Assembly (NCBI GenBank): GCA_013389115.1
Contig: JACADY010000043.1
Location: 17,731-81,730, forward strand
Direction: 5' to 3'
From: Alphaproteobacteria bacterium
GTDB lineage: Bacteria > Pseudomonadota > Alphaproteobacteria > Micropepsales > Micropepsaceae
Length of the DNA stretch: 64,000 bases
Made by a program: the position numbers and the translations under genes
Shown: piece after piece, positions 53,330-63,887 of the stretch
How the letters are laid out: every line of letters begins with the position of its first letter
How positions within the stretch are numbered: the first letter of the stretch is position 1
Notes under the pieces: model-generated
What the model saw: the letters and a program-made list of their open reading frames with translations, nothing else
Database searches by the model: none
Told to the model about the DNA's origin: nothing

Positions 53330-55561
53330 ATGACGAAACTGCCGACACCCCCCAAAGACGACGACATTCGCGATGAGCCGCTGGCTGGCGCCTTGGGCGA
53401 GCGCTATCTCGCCTATGCGCTCTCAACGATCATGCACCGGGCGCTGCCCGATGTGCGCGATGGGCTGAAGCCCGTGCAGCGGCGGATCATCCACGCGATG
53501 CGCGTGCTGGGGCTTGATCCCAACACCGCCTTCAAGAAATGCGCGCGGGTCGTCGGCGATGTGATCGGCAAGTTCCACCCCCATGGCGATAGCGCCGTCT
53601 ATGACGCGCTTGTCCGCCTTGCGCAGGATTTCGCGCAGCGTTATCCGCTGATCGAGGGTCAGGGCAATTTCGGCAATATCGACGGCGATAACGCCGCCGC
53701 CTATCGCTACACCGAAGCGCGGATGACGGTGCCGGCGACGCTTCTGCTCGAGGGGCTCGATGAAGACGCGGTCGATTTCAAGGCCACCTACAATGGCGAA
53801 GAGGAAGAGCCCGTCGTCCTTCCTGCCGGCTTTCCCAATCTGCTCGCCAATGGCGTGACGGGCATCGCCGTCGGTATGGCAACCAGCATTCCGCCGCATA
53901 ATGTGGCGGAAATCTGCGAGGCGCTGCTGCACCTCATCAAGACGCCCAACGCGCGCGATGAGACGCTGCTGCAATACGTCAAAGGCCCCGATTTTCCAAC
54001 GGGCGGCCTCATCGTCGAGACGCCAGAGGCGATCGCGGAGGCCTATCGAACTGGAAAGGGCGGGTTCCGCGTGCGGGCGCGCTGGTCGCGGGAAGAGGCG
54101 GGGGCGCGCGGGGGCTATCAGATCGTCGTCACCGAGATTCCCTATCAGGTGCAGAAATCAAAGCTGATCGAGCGGATCGCAATGCTGATCATCGAGAAGA
54201 AGGTTCCGCTTCTCGATGACGTGCGCGATGAATCGGCCGAGGACGTTCGGATCGTGCTCGTGCCCAAGTCGCGCAATGTCGAGGCTGAAGTGCTGATGGA
54301 GCAATTGTTCCGGCTGTCCGAACTCGAAGTGCGCTTCGCGCTCAACATGAACGTGCTCGATGGCGGTATCAATCCACGCGTCATGAGCTTGAAAGAGGTC
54401 TTGCGCGCCTATCTTGATCACCGGCGCGAGGTGCTGGGACGGCGCTCGCGGTTCCAGCTGCAGAAGATCGAGCGGCGGATCGAGGTGCTGGAGGGCTATC
54501 TCGCCGTCTATCTCAACCTCGATAAGGTGATCAAAATCATCCGGGAGGAGGATGAGCCCAAGCCCAAGCTGATGGCCGCGTTCACGCTGAGCGAGGTGCA
54601 GGCCGAAGCCATTCTCAACATGCGTCTTCGCTCCTTGCGCAAGCTTGAGGAGATGGAGATCCGAAAGGAGCATGCGGGGCAGAAGAAGGATGCGGCGGCC
54701 CTTCGCAAGCTGCTCGGATCGGACGAGCTGCAATGGGAGAAGATCAGCGGTGAAGTCAGGGCCTTGCGCGACCAGTTCGGACCCAAGACCGCGCTTGGCA
54801 AGCGCCGCTCGGTGCTCGGCACCGCGCCCGCGATCGAGGACGTGCCGCTCGAGGCCATGATCGAGAAGGAGCCGATCACCGTCATCTGCTCGCAAAAGGG
54901 CTGGATCCGCGCGATGAAGGGTCATCGCGATCCGGCCGAAGAGGTCTCCTACAAGGAAGGCGATAGGGGCAAATTCTGGATCAGGGCCGAGACGAGCGAC
55001 AAGCTGGTGCTGTTCGCCACCAATGGCCGCTTCTATACGCTTGATTGCAGCAAACTGCCCGGCGGGCGCGGCATGGGCGAGCCCGTGCGGCTGATGATCG
55101 ATCTTACGGAAGAGGACGACATCGTCGATCTTTTCGTGCATCAGCCGGGGCGTGAGCTGCTCGTCGCCTCGACGACTGGACACGGCTTCCGCGTGCCGGA
55201 GGAGGAGGTGCTCGCATCCAAGCGGGGCGGCAAGCAGATCGTCTCGGTTCCCGATGGGGCGGAGGCCTGTGTCTGTGCGCCCGTGCTTGGCGATCATGTC
55301 GCGCTTATCGGCGACAATCGCAAGCTGCTCATCTTCAAACTGTCCGATGTGCCGCAAATGGCCAAGGGTAAGGGCGTCTTGCTGCAGCGCTATAAGGATG
55401 GCGGGCTTTGCGATGCCAAATGCTTTGCGATGGCGGAGGGGTTGAGAGATCCCAACGGGCGCACGTGGGCAAAGGCCGATCTTGCCGAATGTATCGGCGC
55501 GCGCGGTCAAACGGGCCGGCTTGCGCCCAAGGGATTCCCGAAGAACAACCGCCTGAAGTGA
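53330..55561 (+). CDS. parC: DNA topoisomerase IV subunit A
   Basis: [37 protein letters not shown]...RMTVPA. Confidence 0.97.
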   Translation: MTKLPTPPKDDDIRDEPLAGALGERYLAYALSTIMHRALPDVRDGLKPVQRRIIHAMRVLGLDPNTAFKKCARVVGDVIGKFHPHGDSAVYDALVRLAQDFAQRYPLIEGQGNFGNIDGDNAAAYRYTEARMTVPATLLLEGLDEDAVDFKATYNGEEEEPVVLPAGFPNLLANGVTGIAVGMATSIPPHNVAEICEALLHLIKTPNARDETLLQYVKGPDFPTGGLIVETPEAIAEAYRTGKGGFRVRARWSREEAGARGGYQIVVTEIPYQVQKSKLIERIAMLIIEKKVPLLDDVRDESAEDVRIVLVPKSRNVEAEVLMEQLFRLSELEVRFALNMNVLDGGINPRVMSLKEVLRAYLDHRREVLGRRSRFQLQKIERRIEVLEGYLAVYLNLDKVIKIIREEDEPKPKLMAAFTLSEVQAEAILNMRLRSLRKLEEMEIRKEHAGQKKDAAALRKLLGSDELQWEKISGEVRALRDQFGPKTALGKRRSVLGTAPAIEDVPLEAMIEKEPITVICSQKGWIRAMKGHRDPAEEVSYKEGDRGKFWIRAETSDKLVLFATNGRFYTLDCSKLPGGRGMGEPVRLMIDLTEEDDIVDLFVHQPGRELLVASTTGHGFRVPEEEVLASKRGGKQIVSVPDGAEACVCAPVLGDHVALIGDNRKLLIFKLSDVPQMAKGKGVLLQRYKDGGLCDAKCFAMAEGLRDPNGRTWAKADLAECIGARGQTGRLAPKGFPKNNRLK

Positions 55562-55565
55562 GACG

Positions 55566-56072
55566 TCAAGGCGCTGCCACGGTGAAGGTGTGGGCGCCTT
55601 GGGTGCCCCAGTATTCGACGCGCAGCTCATACGTGCCAGCCGAGAAGCGGCGGGCATCGAGGGGGAGGGTGAACTCCTCCGATGTCTGCCGGCCCGGATC
55701 CAATGTCGCAATCATGGGAACGGCGGCGCAGTCTTCCTTCTCAAGCTTGCCTTGCACGAAGCGGCCGTCGCCCGGGGTGATGACAAGCCAGCGGAAGATG
55801 CGGCAGGGATCGGCGATGTTCAGGTCCACTGGCACGCGGGACTGATTGAGAAGCGTCACCTTAAGGGTCAGCGGCATCTCGCCCTCAGCCGGCAGCGTGA
55901 GGGATGCCGGGGCCTCGATGAGCACCTTCACCTTGTCCTCGCCGATGCTCTCGGGGTTGTAGGATACATACCATGCGATGCTGGCGACAATGCCGAACAC
56001 CATGACGATGCGGATCAGGGCCTGGCGCCAGTCGTTCTGGGCGGAGGGTGTGGGATCAGAGTTTCCTGGCAT
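55566..56072 (-). CDS. Membrane-anchored beta-rich protein of unknown function in TRAP operon
   Basis: MPGNSDPTPSAQNDWRQALIRIVMVFGIVASIAWYVSYNP TM anchor, then Ig-like strands; starts 2 nt after dctM stop. Confidence 0.65.
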   Translation of the reverse strand: MPGNSDPTPSAQNDWRQALIRIVMVFGIVASIAWYVSYNPESIGEDKVKVLIEAPASLTLPAEGEMPLTLKVTLLNQSRVPVDLNIADPCRIFRWLVITPGDGRFVQGKLEKEDCAAVPMIATLDPGRQTSEEFTLPLDARRFSAGTYELRVEYWGTQGAHTFTVAAP

Positions 56073-56074
56073 TT

Positions 56075-57658
56075 CTAATTCATCACTCCGGGCAGCCAGG
56101 TTGCGAGCCCGGGCCAAACAGACAGCAGCAACAGCATCAAGAGCTGCAGCAGGACAAAGGGCATGACGCCGAGATAGATGTCCGACGTCTTCACCTCCGG
56201 CGGCGCCACGCCGCGCAGGTAGAAGAGCGCGAAGCCGAAGGGCGGCGTCAAGAACGATGTTTGCAGGTTCATCGCGAACATGACACCGAGCCATACCGGA
56301 TCGAAGCCCATCGCGAGCAGGATGGGCGAGACGATCGGCACGACGATGAAGATGATCTCGATGAAGTCGATGAAGAAGCCAAGCAGAAACATCACCAGCA
56401 TCACCGCCGCGATTGCGCCGACTTCGCCGCCGGGCAGGCCTGTCAGCCATTCATGGATCGTGTCGTCTCCGCCCAGCCCGCGGAACACGATGCTGAAGAC
56501 AGCGGCGCCGATGAGGATCATGAAGACCATGGCGGTGATCTGTGCGGTTTCATCGCCCACTGCGCGCAGCACGCCCGATCGCCAGAGGCGCAAGAGGCTG
56601 ATCAGCGTGCCATAGAGGAGAAGCACGCAACAAGAGAGCGCGGCAAGGACCGCGATGCCGTCGGTCAAGGGGATGTTCACACGGGCAAGGCGCAAATCGA
56701 AGGCACGCGTGAGGATGATGAGCCCCAGCGTTGCGGCACCCGCAAGGAGGACAGGCGCGCGTCCCTTGTGGATTGAGTGCGAGGGGCCGGCTCGATAGCC
56801 CGCGAGCAGGGTCGCGCCGAGCGCGCCCAAGGCGGCCGCTTCGGTTGGCGTTGCTATGCCAAGAAGGATGGAGCCAAGGACCGCGATGATCAGGATCGCG
56901 GGCGCGACCAGCGCTTCGAGTGCGCGGGCGATGGTGCGGCCATTCTTGTCCGTCTCTGGTAGCGGCAGGGCGGGCGATGTGTGGGGCGCGATGATCGCCA
57001 GCGCGATCTGATAGACGATATAGAGGCCGACGAGCACGAGACCGGGAATGAGGGCGCCGGCGAAGAGGTCTCCGACGGTGACGGTATCGGGCGCGAAAAT
57101 ACCCTTGGCGAGCTGGGCCTGCTGATAGGCCGAGGCGATGGTGTCGCCGAGCAGCACGAGCACGATCGAGGGCGGAATGATCTGTCCGAGTGTGCCCGAG
57201 GCCGCGATGGCACCCGCCGCGAGCCTGCGGCTATAGCCATAGCGCAACATGGTGGGCAGCGAGAGCAGCCCCATCGTCACCACGGTTGCGCCGACGATAC
57301 CGGTCGAGGCGGCCAGGAGCGCACCCACGACGAAGACGGAGATGCCTAGTCCGCCAGGAAGCCTGCCGAAAAGGCGGCCCATCGATTCCAGCAGGTCTTC
57401 CGCCACGCGCGAACGCTCGAGCATCACGCCCATGAAGACGAAGAGCGGCACGGCGATGAGGACATCGTTCTGTGTCGTGGCAAAGATGCGCGAGGGCAGG
57501 GCGCTCAAGAAATTGAGGTCGAAGATGCCGAGCGCATAGCCCAGCAGCGCAAAGCCAAGCGCGGTGCCGGCCAGTGTCAGCGCGACGGGATAGCCCATCA
57601 GCAGAAGCACGCAGAGCACGGCGAACATCAACAGGTCGATAATGTCGTTGATCGCCAT
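56075..57658 (-). CDS. TRAP transporter large permease (DctM)
   Basis: DIIDLLMFAVLCVLLLMGYPVALTLAGTALGF...AVPLFVFMGVMLERS; 527 aa, longer than a typical DctM. Confidence 0.93.
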   Translation of the reverse strand: MAINDIIDLLMFAVLCVLLLMGYPVALTLAGTALGFALLGYALGIFDLNFLSALPSRIFATTQNDVLIAVPLFVFMGVMLERSRVAEDLLESMGRLFGRLPGGLGISVFVVGALLAASTGIVGATVVTMGLLSLPTMLRYGYSRRLAAGAIAASGTLGQIIPPSIVLVLLGDTIASAYQQAQLAKGIFAPDTVTVGDLFAGALIPGLVLVGLYIVYQIALAIIAPHTSPALPLPETDKNGRTIARALEALVAPAILIIAVLGSILLGIATPTEAAALGALGATLLAGYRAGPSHSIHKGRAPVLLAGAATLGLIILTRAFDLRLARVNIPLTDGIAVLAALSCCVLLLYGTLISLLRLWRSGVLRAVGDETAQITAMVFMILIGAAVFSIVFRGLGGDDTIHEWLTGLPGGEVGAIAAVMLVMFLLGFFIDFIEIIFIVVPIVSPILLAMGFDPVWLGVMFAMNLQTSFLTPPFGFALFYLRGVAPPEVKTSDIYLGVMPFVLLQLLMLLLLSVWPGLATWLPGVMN

Positions 57659-57662
57659 CGTC

Positions 57663-58301
57663 TCAGACTCTGCGGGCGTCGTCAGCGGGCAAGGGCGCTC
57701 GTCCCAGCAGGCGCAATAGACCCTGGGCGACGAGCGAGAGGCCCTGGAGATAGAGGAGAGCGGCAAAAACGAGGATCATGGATTTCAGCAGGAAGATCGC
57801 CTCTATGCCGCTCGTCTCGCGCGAGCCTTCGAAATTGGCCCAGGATTGCGCGACATAGGGGAAGGAAACAAAAAAGAGCAGAATGGCAACGGGGAAGAGC
57901 ATCAAATAGGCGCCGGTGAGATTGATCCATTCCTTCGCGGCGGGCGGCGCTGCGCGATAGAGAATATCGACCCGCACATGACCGTCCTTCAGTAGCGTGT
58001 AGGCAGCGCCCGCCAGGAACAGCGTTCCGTGCAGATAGAGCATCGCTTCCTGCGCGAAGACCGAGCCAAGCCCAAAGGCATAGCGGGCAACGACAATGGC
58101 CGTCTGGAGCAACACCATGAAAAGCGCGAACCAGGCGATCGTGCGCCCGATGCCGGTGTTTACCGCATCGATGACGCGATTGATGGCCGCAAGCCCGGCC
58201 GTGCCGTCCTTGCGCCCTGCCGCGATTGCCGCGAGAAAGAGCGGGAGGAGCGTCACTGCCCCGGCCGCCCAAAGATAAGGGATGAGATAGGCGCGGATCA
58301 T
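57663..58301 (-). CDS. TRAP transporter small permease (DctQ)
   Basis: Four-TM DctQ pattern, MLYLHGTLFLAGAAYTLLKDGHVRVDILY. Confidence 0.92.
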   Translation of the reverse strand: MIRAYLIPYLWAAGAVTLLPLFLAAIAAGRKDGTAGLAAINRVIDAVNTGIGRTIAWFALFMVLLQTAIVVARYAFGLGSVFAQEAMLYLHGTLFLAGAAYTLLKDGHVRVDILYRAAPPAAKEWINLTGAYLMLFPVAILLFFVSFPYVAQSWANFEGSRETSGIEAIFLLKSMILVFAALLYLQGLSLVAQGLLRLLGRAPLPADDARRV

Positions 58302-58325
58302 CTCGCCCTCATCCTCAGCCGGGCC

Positions 58326-59414
58326 TCACTCATAGGGGAAGTCAAGGCGGCGGGCGGCGAGATAGTCCTCATCGGCCGCTTCCGTCCAGGGCCGTAGCGC
58401 CCTTCTTGCGGCGATGTAGCTTTGATAGACGCGCGCCGTCAGCTCATCGGAGGCGGCAGCCTCCTTCAGGACTTCGCCGGCCACCGCACCCAATGCCTTC
58501 AGGATTTCCTCGCTGAAACGGCGGACCTGTACGCCGTGCTCGCCCGTCAGGGTCTGGAGGGCGGGGCCGCTATGCATCGTGATGTCGGCGAAGGTGAATG
58601 AATCCTCGGCCATTGCGGCGGACTGGATGATGGCGCGCTGTGCCTGTGTCAGTTCGTTCCAGACCTGCAGATTGACCCCCAGCGCGAGCGAGGCACCCGG
58701 CTCATGAATGCCCGGGATGTAGTAATTCTTCGCGACGCGGTAAAAGCCAAAGGCGAGGTCATTCCACGGACCGATCCATTCGGTTGCGTCAATGGTTCCG
58801 TTCTGCAGGGCGGGAAAGATGTCTCCGCCCGGCAGTGCCACGATGTTGACGCCAAGCCGACGGAAGGTCTCGCCGCCAAGACCCGGCATGCGCATCTTGA
58901 GGCCCTTCAGATCCTCGAGCGTATTGATCTCACGGGTGAACCAGCCCCCCAGCTGAACGCCCGTGTTGGCGCACGGCATGGCCTTGACATTGAACTTGGC
59001 GGAAAGCTCATCCCAGAGCGCCTGACCGCCGCCATGATAGATCCAGGCATTGAACTCCGCCGCCGTCAGACCAAAGGGCACGGTGGTGAAAAAGTTGAAG
59101 GCCTGGCTCTTGCCCTGCCAATAATATTCGGCCGCGTGGTACATGTCGGCGGCGCCTGTCCCGACCGCATCGAGGCATTCGAAGGCGCCGACGAGTTCGC
59201 CTGCGGCATAGACCTTGATGTCGAGCTGGCCGTCGGTTGCCTCGGTCACACGCTTGGCGAAACGCTCCGCCCCGACGCCCGGTCCTGGAAAGTTCTTGGG
59301 CCAGGCCGTGACGAGTCTCAAAGTGCGCTGGCCCGTGGCGATGGCGGGCGTGGCGATGGCGGCGGTGCCGGCGCATGCAGCAGCGGCAGCCCGCAAGAAA
59401 TTGCGGCGTTTCAT
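58326..59414 (-). CDS. TRAP transporter substrate-binding protein (TakP-like DctP)
   Basis: Tat-like signal MKRRNFLRAAAAACAG; ATEWIGPWNDLAFGFYRVAKNYYIPGIHEPG. Confidence 0.92.
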   Translation of the reverse strand: MKRRNFLRAAAAACAGTAAIATPAIATGQRTLRLVTAWPKNFPGPGVGAERFAKRVTEATDGQLDIKVYAAGELVGAFECLDAVGTGAADMYHAAEYYWQGKSQAFNFFTTVPFGLTAAEFNAWIYHGGGQALWDELSAKFNVKAMPCANTGVQLGGWFTREINTLEDLKGLKMRMPGLGGETFRRLGVNIVALPGGDIFPALQNGTIDATEWIGPWNDLAFGFYRVAKNYYIPGIHEPGASLALGVNLQVWNELTQAQRAIIQSAAMAEDSFTFADITMHSGPALQTLTGEHGVQVRRFSEEILKALGAVAGEVLKEAAASDELTARVYQSYIAARRALRPWTEAADEDYLAARRLDFPYE

Positions 59415-59464
59415 GGTCGCGTTCCTCCCCCTCATCCCTGCGGGCTATCGCAGGGGCATTGTTC

Positions 59465-60253
59465 TTATCGCTCCTTTAGGGGGCGCCAGCCGTCGGATGT
59501 CAACGCCTCCAGGGGGGCAAAACGCGCTTTATAGCTCATCTTCCGGCAGCCCTCGACCAGATAGCCGAGATAGACATAAGGAAGGCCGCGCGCGCGGGCC
59601 TGCTCGATATGGTCGAGCACCATGAAGGTGCCAAGGCTGCGATCCTCGGCGGCCGTATCGAAAAAGCTGTAGACCATGGAGAGGCCGTCGCCCAGTACAT
59701 CGGTCAGGGCCGCCGCCTTCAGCACACCAGGTTCTCCCCCTGCGGTCGCAACGCGATACTCGGCAAGGTGGGTCTTGACGGAGGAATCCTCCACCATGGC
59801 CACGAAGTCGAACATGTTCATCTCGGACATGCCGCCGCCCTTGTGGCGCAGGTCGAGATATTGACGCAGGAGAAGATACTGCTCTTCCGTCGCCCAGGGA
59901 TCCACGACACTGACGGCGAGGTCGCTGTTGCGCGCAATCACCCGGCGCTGATTCTTCGAGGGCTCAAAGGCGTCAACGAGGATGCGCACCGAAACACAGG
60001 CCGAACAGCCCTCACAAGCGGGGCGATAGGCGATGTTCTGGCTGCGGCGAAACCCGGCATGGGTGAGCGTATCGTTCAGCGTGCACGCCTGATCACCTGC
60101 AAGGCGCGTGAAAACCTTGCGCTCCTGCTTACCCGGCAGATAGGGGCAGGGGGCAGGCTGTGTCAGGTAGAATTGCGGAATCCTTGGATTGAATTGCTCT
60201 GTCAATCCGTCCTCCCAGCGGCGCTTTGGGAGGATTTGATACCAATTCCACAA
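59465..60253 (-). CDS. bpt: Aspartate/glutamate leucyltransferase (arginyltransferase family)
   Basis: QFYLTQPAPCPYLPGKQERKVFTRL...GFRRSQNIAYRPACEGCSACVSVRI; start may be TTG at 60205. Confidence 0.95.
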   Translation of the reverse strand: MWNWYQILPKRRWEDGLTEQFNPRIPQFYLTQPAPCPYLPGKQERKVFTRLAGDQACTLNDTLTHAGFRRSQNIAYRPACEGCSACVSVRILVDAFEPSKNQRRVIARNSDLAVSVVDPWATEEQYLLLRQYLDLRHKGGGMSEMNMFDFVAMVEDSSVKTHLAEYRVATAGGEPGVLKAAALTDVLGDGLSMVYSFFDTAAEDRSLGTFMVLDHIEQARARGLPYVYLGYLVEGCRKMSYKARFAPLEALTSDGWRPLKER

Positions 60254-60285
60254 AAAAGGCGATGCGGTCGGGCCGCAATTTTTTC

Positions 60286-61194
60286 TTATGGTTCGTAGCC
60301 CGGCGGCAATGGCGGTGCCTCGCCCAGCAACACGATGCTGATGCGCCGGTTAGAGGAGGCGAAGGGATCATCGGGCAACAGCGGCTCTGATCCCGCCTTG
60401 CCCGAAACCTGGAAGATTCTGTCAGCGGGGACACCCGCCTCCATCAAGACGCGGCGCGCCGCGTTGGCGCGGTCGCTTGAGAGTTCCCAATTGGAATAGC
60501 CGTCGGCCCGTTCGAAGGGCGCGCCGTCGGTGTGGCCGCTGATGGTGATGCGATTGGGCAGCTTCATGATGACCTGCGCTACCTCGCGCAGCAGACGCTG
60601 CGTGCGATCGAGCGGCTCGGAGCCGCCCGGCGCGAACATGGGGCGGCCTTCCTGATCGACGATCTGGATGCGCAGGCCCTCGGGCGTCTGGTCAATCATG
60701 ATGTGTTTGGAAAGCTCTGCGAAATCCGGCAGGTCCTGCATCGCTTGACGCAGCGAGACCTCGGCGCGCTCGAATTCGCGCTTGTCCTGTTCGGAGATGC
60801 CGCTGCTGAGGCCGGCGTCTTCGCTTGCCGAGTCGCTTTGCGCGTTGGCGTCGGACTGACCATCGGCTGCCTGGCCGCCGGGGTTGGGCGGAGACATGCG
60901 CATCACCACCGCGACGGAGCCGCCGCTGCGTGCGCCCTCCTCGCCAAAGACGGTACCGCCCATGATGCCGCCGGAGCCGCTGGTCGTCCGGGAGAGACTG
61001 GCGGGCGCGAAATAGTCCGCGATGCCGCGCTTCTGTTCCGGCGTCGTCGTATTGATGAGCCACATCAACAGGAAGAACGCCATCATGGCGGTCACGAAGT
61101 CGGCATAGGCGACCTTCCAGGCACCGCCGTGATGCCCTTCGCCGCCACCCTTCTTCACACGCTTGATAATGATCGGCGCGTCGTTGTTGGCCAT
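60286..61194 (-). CDS. motB: Flagellar motor protein MotB
   Basis: AWKVAYADFVTAMMAFFLLMWLINTTTPEQKRGIADYF and OmpA domain ISGHTDGAPFERADGYSNWELSSDRANAARRVL. Confidence 0.93.
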   Translation of the reverse strand: MANNDAPIIIKRVKKGGGEGHHGGAWKVAYADFVTAMMAFFLLMWLINTTTPEQKRGIADYFAPASLSRTTSGSGGIMGGTVFGEEGARSGGSVAVVMRMSPPNPGGQAADGQSDANAQSDSASEDAGLSSGISEQDKREFERAEVSLRQAMQDLPDFAELSKHIMIDQTPEGLRIQIVDQEGRPMFAPGGSEPLDRTQRLLREVAQVIMKLPNRITISGHTDGAPFERADGYSNWELSSDRANAARRVLMEAGVPADRIFQVSGKAGSEPLLPDDPFASSNRRISIVLLGEAPPLPPGYEP

Positions 61195-61297
61195 GCCCCC
61201 GAATACCCATACGCGACGTACATTTGACGCAGTCCGCCGCTTGTTTACTTTCAGGGCGATCATTGGCGTAGCGGCGTAAAGGCGCCGTTAAGAGGGA

Positions 61298-61807
61298 GTG
61301 GACGCAATGTCCCAGGATGGGCGGCAGTTCAGGAATGCGCTTGGTTGCTTTGCGACGGGCGTTTGCGTCGTCACAACCAAGGACGGCGCTTCTGGCGGCA
61401 TCGGCCTCACCATCAACTCTTTCACCTCCGTTTCACTCGATCCGCCGCTCGTGCTGTGGTGTCTTGACAAATCTTCCGACCGGTTCGCCACCTTTACCCA
61501 GGCCGACCGCTTCTGCATTCATGTGCTCGATGAGAGGGCCAGGGAAGCCTCGCAGCGCCTGGCCCGCAAGGGCGGCGGGGTGCTGGAGATCGACGAGTTT
61601 GCGCAGGATGTGAGCGGGCTACCCATTCTTAACCATGCCCTTGCGCATTTCGTGTGCGAGCGGCATGCCGTTCACGATGCTGGCGATCACGTCATCATTC
61701 TGGGGGCGGTGCGGGATTTCAGCAGCGCGGCGTCAGGAAGACCGCTCGTCTATTTCCGCGGAGCCTACCGAATGCTTGAAGCCTTTGAGCCAGGAGAAAA
61801 TCCGTGA
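61298..61807 (+). CDS. Flavin reductase family protein
   Basis: FRNALGCFATGVCVVTTKD...GLTINSFTSVSLDPPLVLWCLDKSS. Confidence 0.94.
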   Translation: MDAMSQDGRQFRNALGCFATGVCVVTTKDGASGGIGLTINSFTSVSLDPPLVLWCLDKSSDRFATFTQADRFCIHVLDERAREASQRLARKGGGVLEIDEFAQDVSGLPILNHALAHFVCERHAVHDAGDHVIILGAVRDFSSAASGRPLVYFRGAYRMLEAFEPGENP

Positions 61808-62667
61808 GCGTCCCCGTTGCATTTCTGGGTCTTGGCGTCATGGGATTTCCCATGGCGGGCCACTTGAAGACGAAGGGACACGATGTGACCGTGTTCAACC
61901 GTTCGCCGGAGAAAGCCGCGCGCTGGCAGAGCCTCTATGGCGGTCACACAGCGCCCGGCATCGCGCAGGCCGTCGGGGGCGCGCGGGTCGTCTTTGCCTG
62001 TGTGGGTAACGATGCCGATACGCGGGAGGTTGCTCTGTCGGCCTTCGCCGCGATGGCGCCCGGCGGGATCTATGTGGATCACACCACCGCCTCGGCGCGG
62101 GTGGCAAAGGAATTGGCCGAGACCGCAAAGGCGCGCGGCGTCGGCTTCCTCGATGCGCCCGTTTCGGGGGGGCAGGCCGGCGCCGAAAAAGGCCTCTTGA
62201 CGATTATGTGCGGGGGCGAGGCCGAGGTCTATGCCCGAGCCGAGCCGCTCATGAACGCCTATGCGCGCAGCGTGCGGCTGTTGGGCGAGGCCGGAAGCGG
62301 ACAGCTCACCAAGATGGTCAATCAGATCTGCATCGCGGGTCTCATCCAGGCGCTGGCCGAGGGGATGCATTTCGCCAAGGCCGTCGGGCTCGATGCGCAG
62401 GCGGTCGTTGATGTGATCGCGAAAGGCGCCGCGCAATCCTGGCAGATGGACAACCGGGCGCTCAGCATGATCGAGGGGCGGTTCGACTTTGGCTTTGCGG
62501 TCGAATGGATGCGCAAGGATCTCTCGATCTGCCTCGAAGCGGCGCGGGAGGCGGGGGCGCAGCTTCCTGTCACTGCGCTTGTCGACCAGTTCTATGCCGA
62601 TGTTGAGGCGATGGGCGGCAGGCGCTGGGACACATCGAGCCTGATGGCGCGGTTGAAGGCGCGATAG
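61804..62667 (+). CDS. 3-hydroxyisobutyrate dehydrogenase family NAD(P)-dependent oxidoreductase
   Basis: VAFLGLGVMGFPMAGHLKTKGHDVTVFNRSPEKA...FLDAPVSGGQAGAEKGLLTIMCGG. Confidence 0.95.
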   Translation: MSVPVAFLGLGVMGFPMAGHLKTKGHDVTVFNRSPEKAARWQSLYGGHTAPGIAQAVGGARVVFACVGNDADTREVALSAFAAMAPGGIYVDHTTASARVAKELAETAKARGVGFLDAPVSGGQAGAEKGLLTIMCGGEAEVYARAEPLMNAYARSVRLLGEAGSGQLTKMVNQICIAGLIQALAEGMHFAKAVGLDAQAVVDVIAKGAAQSWQMDNRALSMIEGRFDFGFAVEWMRKDLSICLEAAREAGAQLPVTALVDQFYADVEAMGGRRWDTSSLMARLKAR

Positions 62668-62674
62668 GGCCTAT

Positions 62675-63154
62675 TCAGCTCCGCGGCTTTGCGAGCAGGT
62701 CCCGGATCTCACGCAGGACGGCCAGTTCCTCGGGCGGGGCGGCAGGCGGCGCCTCGGGCTCCTCGCGCTTCAGTCGGTTGATCTGCTTCACGAGCAGGAA
62801 GATCACGAACGCGACGATGAGAAAGCTGATACAGGCATTCAAGAACTTACCGTAGGCGATGACGACGTGCCCTGCTTCCTGCGCCCCCTTCAGCGTGTCG
62901 AAGGTCTTGGCGGCGTCCGGCGCCGCGCTGCCCGCCGCCTCAGCCGCCGCGATCGCCGCCTGATTGGTGAGGGTGGTGAGATCGATGAAGAAGTTCGAGA
63001 AATCGATCCCGCCCATCAGGAAGCCCAGAGGCGGCATCAGGATATCGTTGACGAGCGAGGTGACGATCGCGGTGAAAGCCGCGCCGATGATGACGCCGAC
63101 GGCGAGGTCGATCACGTTGCCCTTGACCGCGAAATCCCTGAATTCTTTCAGCAT
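62675..63154 (-). CDS. mscL: Large-conductance mechanosensitive channel
   Basis: [44 protein letters not shown]. Confidence 0.97.
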   Translation of the reverse strand: MLKEFRDFAVKGNVIDLAVGVIIGAAFTAIVTSLVNDILMPPLGFLMGGIDFSNFFIDLTTLTNQAAIAAAEAAGSAAPDAAKTFDTLKGAQEAGHVVIAYGKFLNACISFLIVAFVIFLLVKQINRLKREEPEAPPAAPPEELAVLREIRDLLAKPRS

Positions 63155-63244
63155 CGGCAGCTCCTTGCGCGCGAATCTGCGTCCAGCTTCGCACCGGCCG
63201 GGCGCTTGTTACAATCGCTTCGACTTCTCCGGCCTCATGAGACG

Positions 63245-63793
63245 TCAAACCCTTTCCAGTTTTTCGAAGGGGCCGTCGGGCAAAGTGATGCCGATCGTAT
63301 CGCCGGGGCGGACGAGCCCGCCACGGATCACAATACCCATCACCCCGGCTTTGCGGATCAACTCTCCCTGCGGCGTGCGGTCGAGCACTGCGCTCATCAG
63401 CCCTGTTTGGTAGTCGTCGAGCTGTTTGCAGGGATTGCGCAGTCCGGTGACTTCGACAACCGCCTCGCTGCCGAGGGTCAGCCTTGTGCCACGCGGGAGA
63501 TTCAGCAGTGCTACGCCGCGCGTCGTGATGTTCTCGCCCAGGATACCGGGACCGACTCGAAAGCCCTTCGTGATGAGTTCACGGTGAAGTTCCTCGTGAA
63601 TGAGGTGCACCTGGCGCAAATTCGGCTGGGTTGGATCGGCCGCGACGCGTGAGCGATGCTTGACTCTTTCACCGCAATGGGCATCGCCTTCGACCCCCTG
63701 TCCCATGAGAAGCGTGATGACCTCGACGCACAGCTTAGAGAAAGCATGCGTTTCGCTCCTGCAAACCGCTGTCACAAGGCCAAGCGAGGCCAT
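63245..63793 (-). CDS. MOSC domain-containing protein
   Basis: VEGDAHCGERVKHRSRV...LGENITTRGVALLNLPRGTRL...LRNPCKQLD. Confidence 0.9.
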   Translation of the reverse strand: MASLGLVTAVCRSETHAFSKLCVEVITLLMGQGVEGDAHCGERVKHRSRVAADPTQPNLRQVHLIHEELHRELITKGFRVGPGILGENITTRGVALLNLPRGTRLTLGSEAVVEVTGLRNPCKQLDDYQTGLMSAVLDRTPQGELIRKAGVMGIVIRGGLVRPGDTIGITLPDGPFEKLERV

Positions 63794-63887
63794 CGCGTTC
63801 TCCGTCGTTCTTTCTCCGATGGCCCGTCCTCAAGCCCTGCAACGAACCCGCCGACGCAGGGCCTGCTTTTCCTGGAGTTGCTCTAGC

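Noticed and set aside
54158-55711. 517-aa minus-strand ORF
   Set aside because: Antisense to parC; shadow ORF.
63834-63862. GCCCTGC...GCAGGGC terminator-like stem before the IS
   Set aside because: 15-nt loop and no gene on the plus strand to terminate; left unannotated.
63656-63886. 76-aa plus-strand ORF ending at the CTAG target
   Set aside because: Largely antisense to the MOSC gene, no SD or domain; stop at the target is coincidental.
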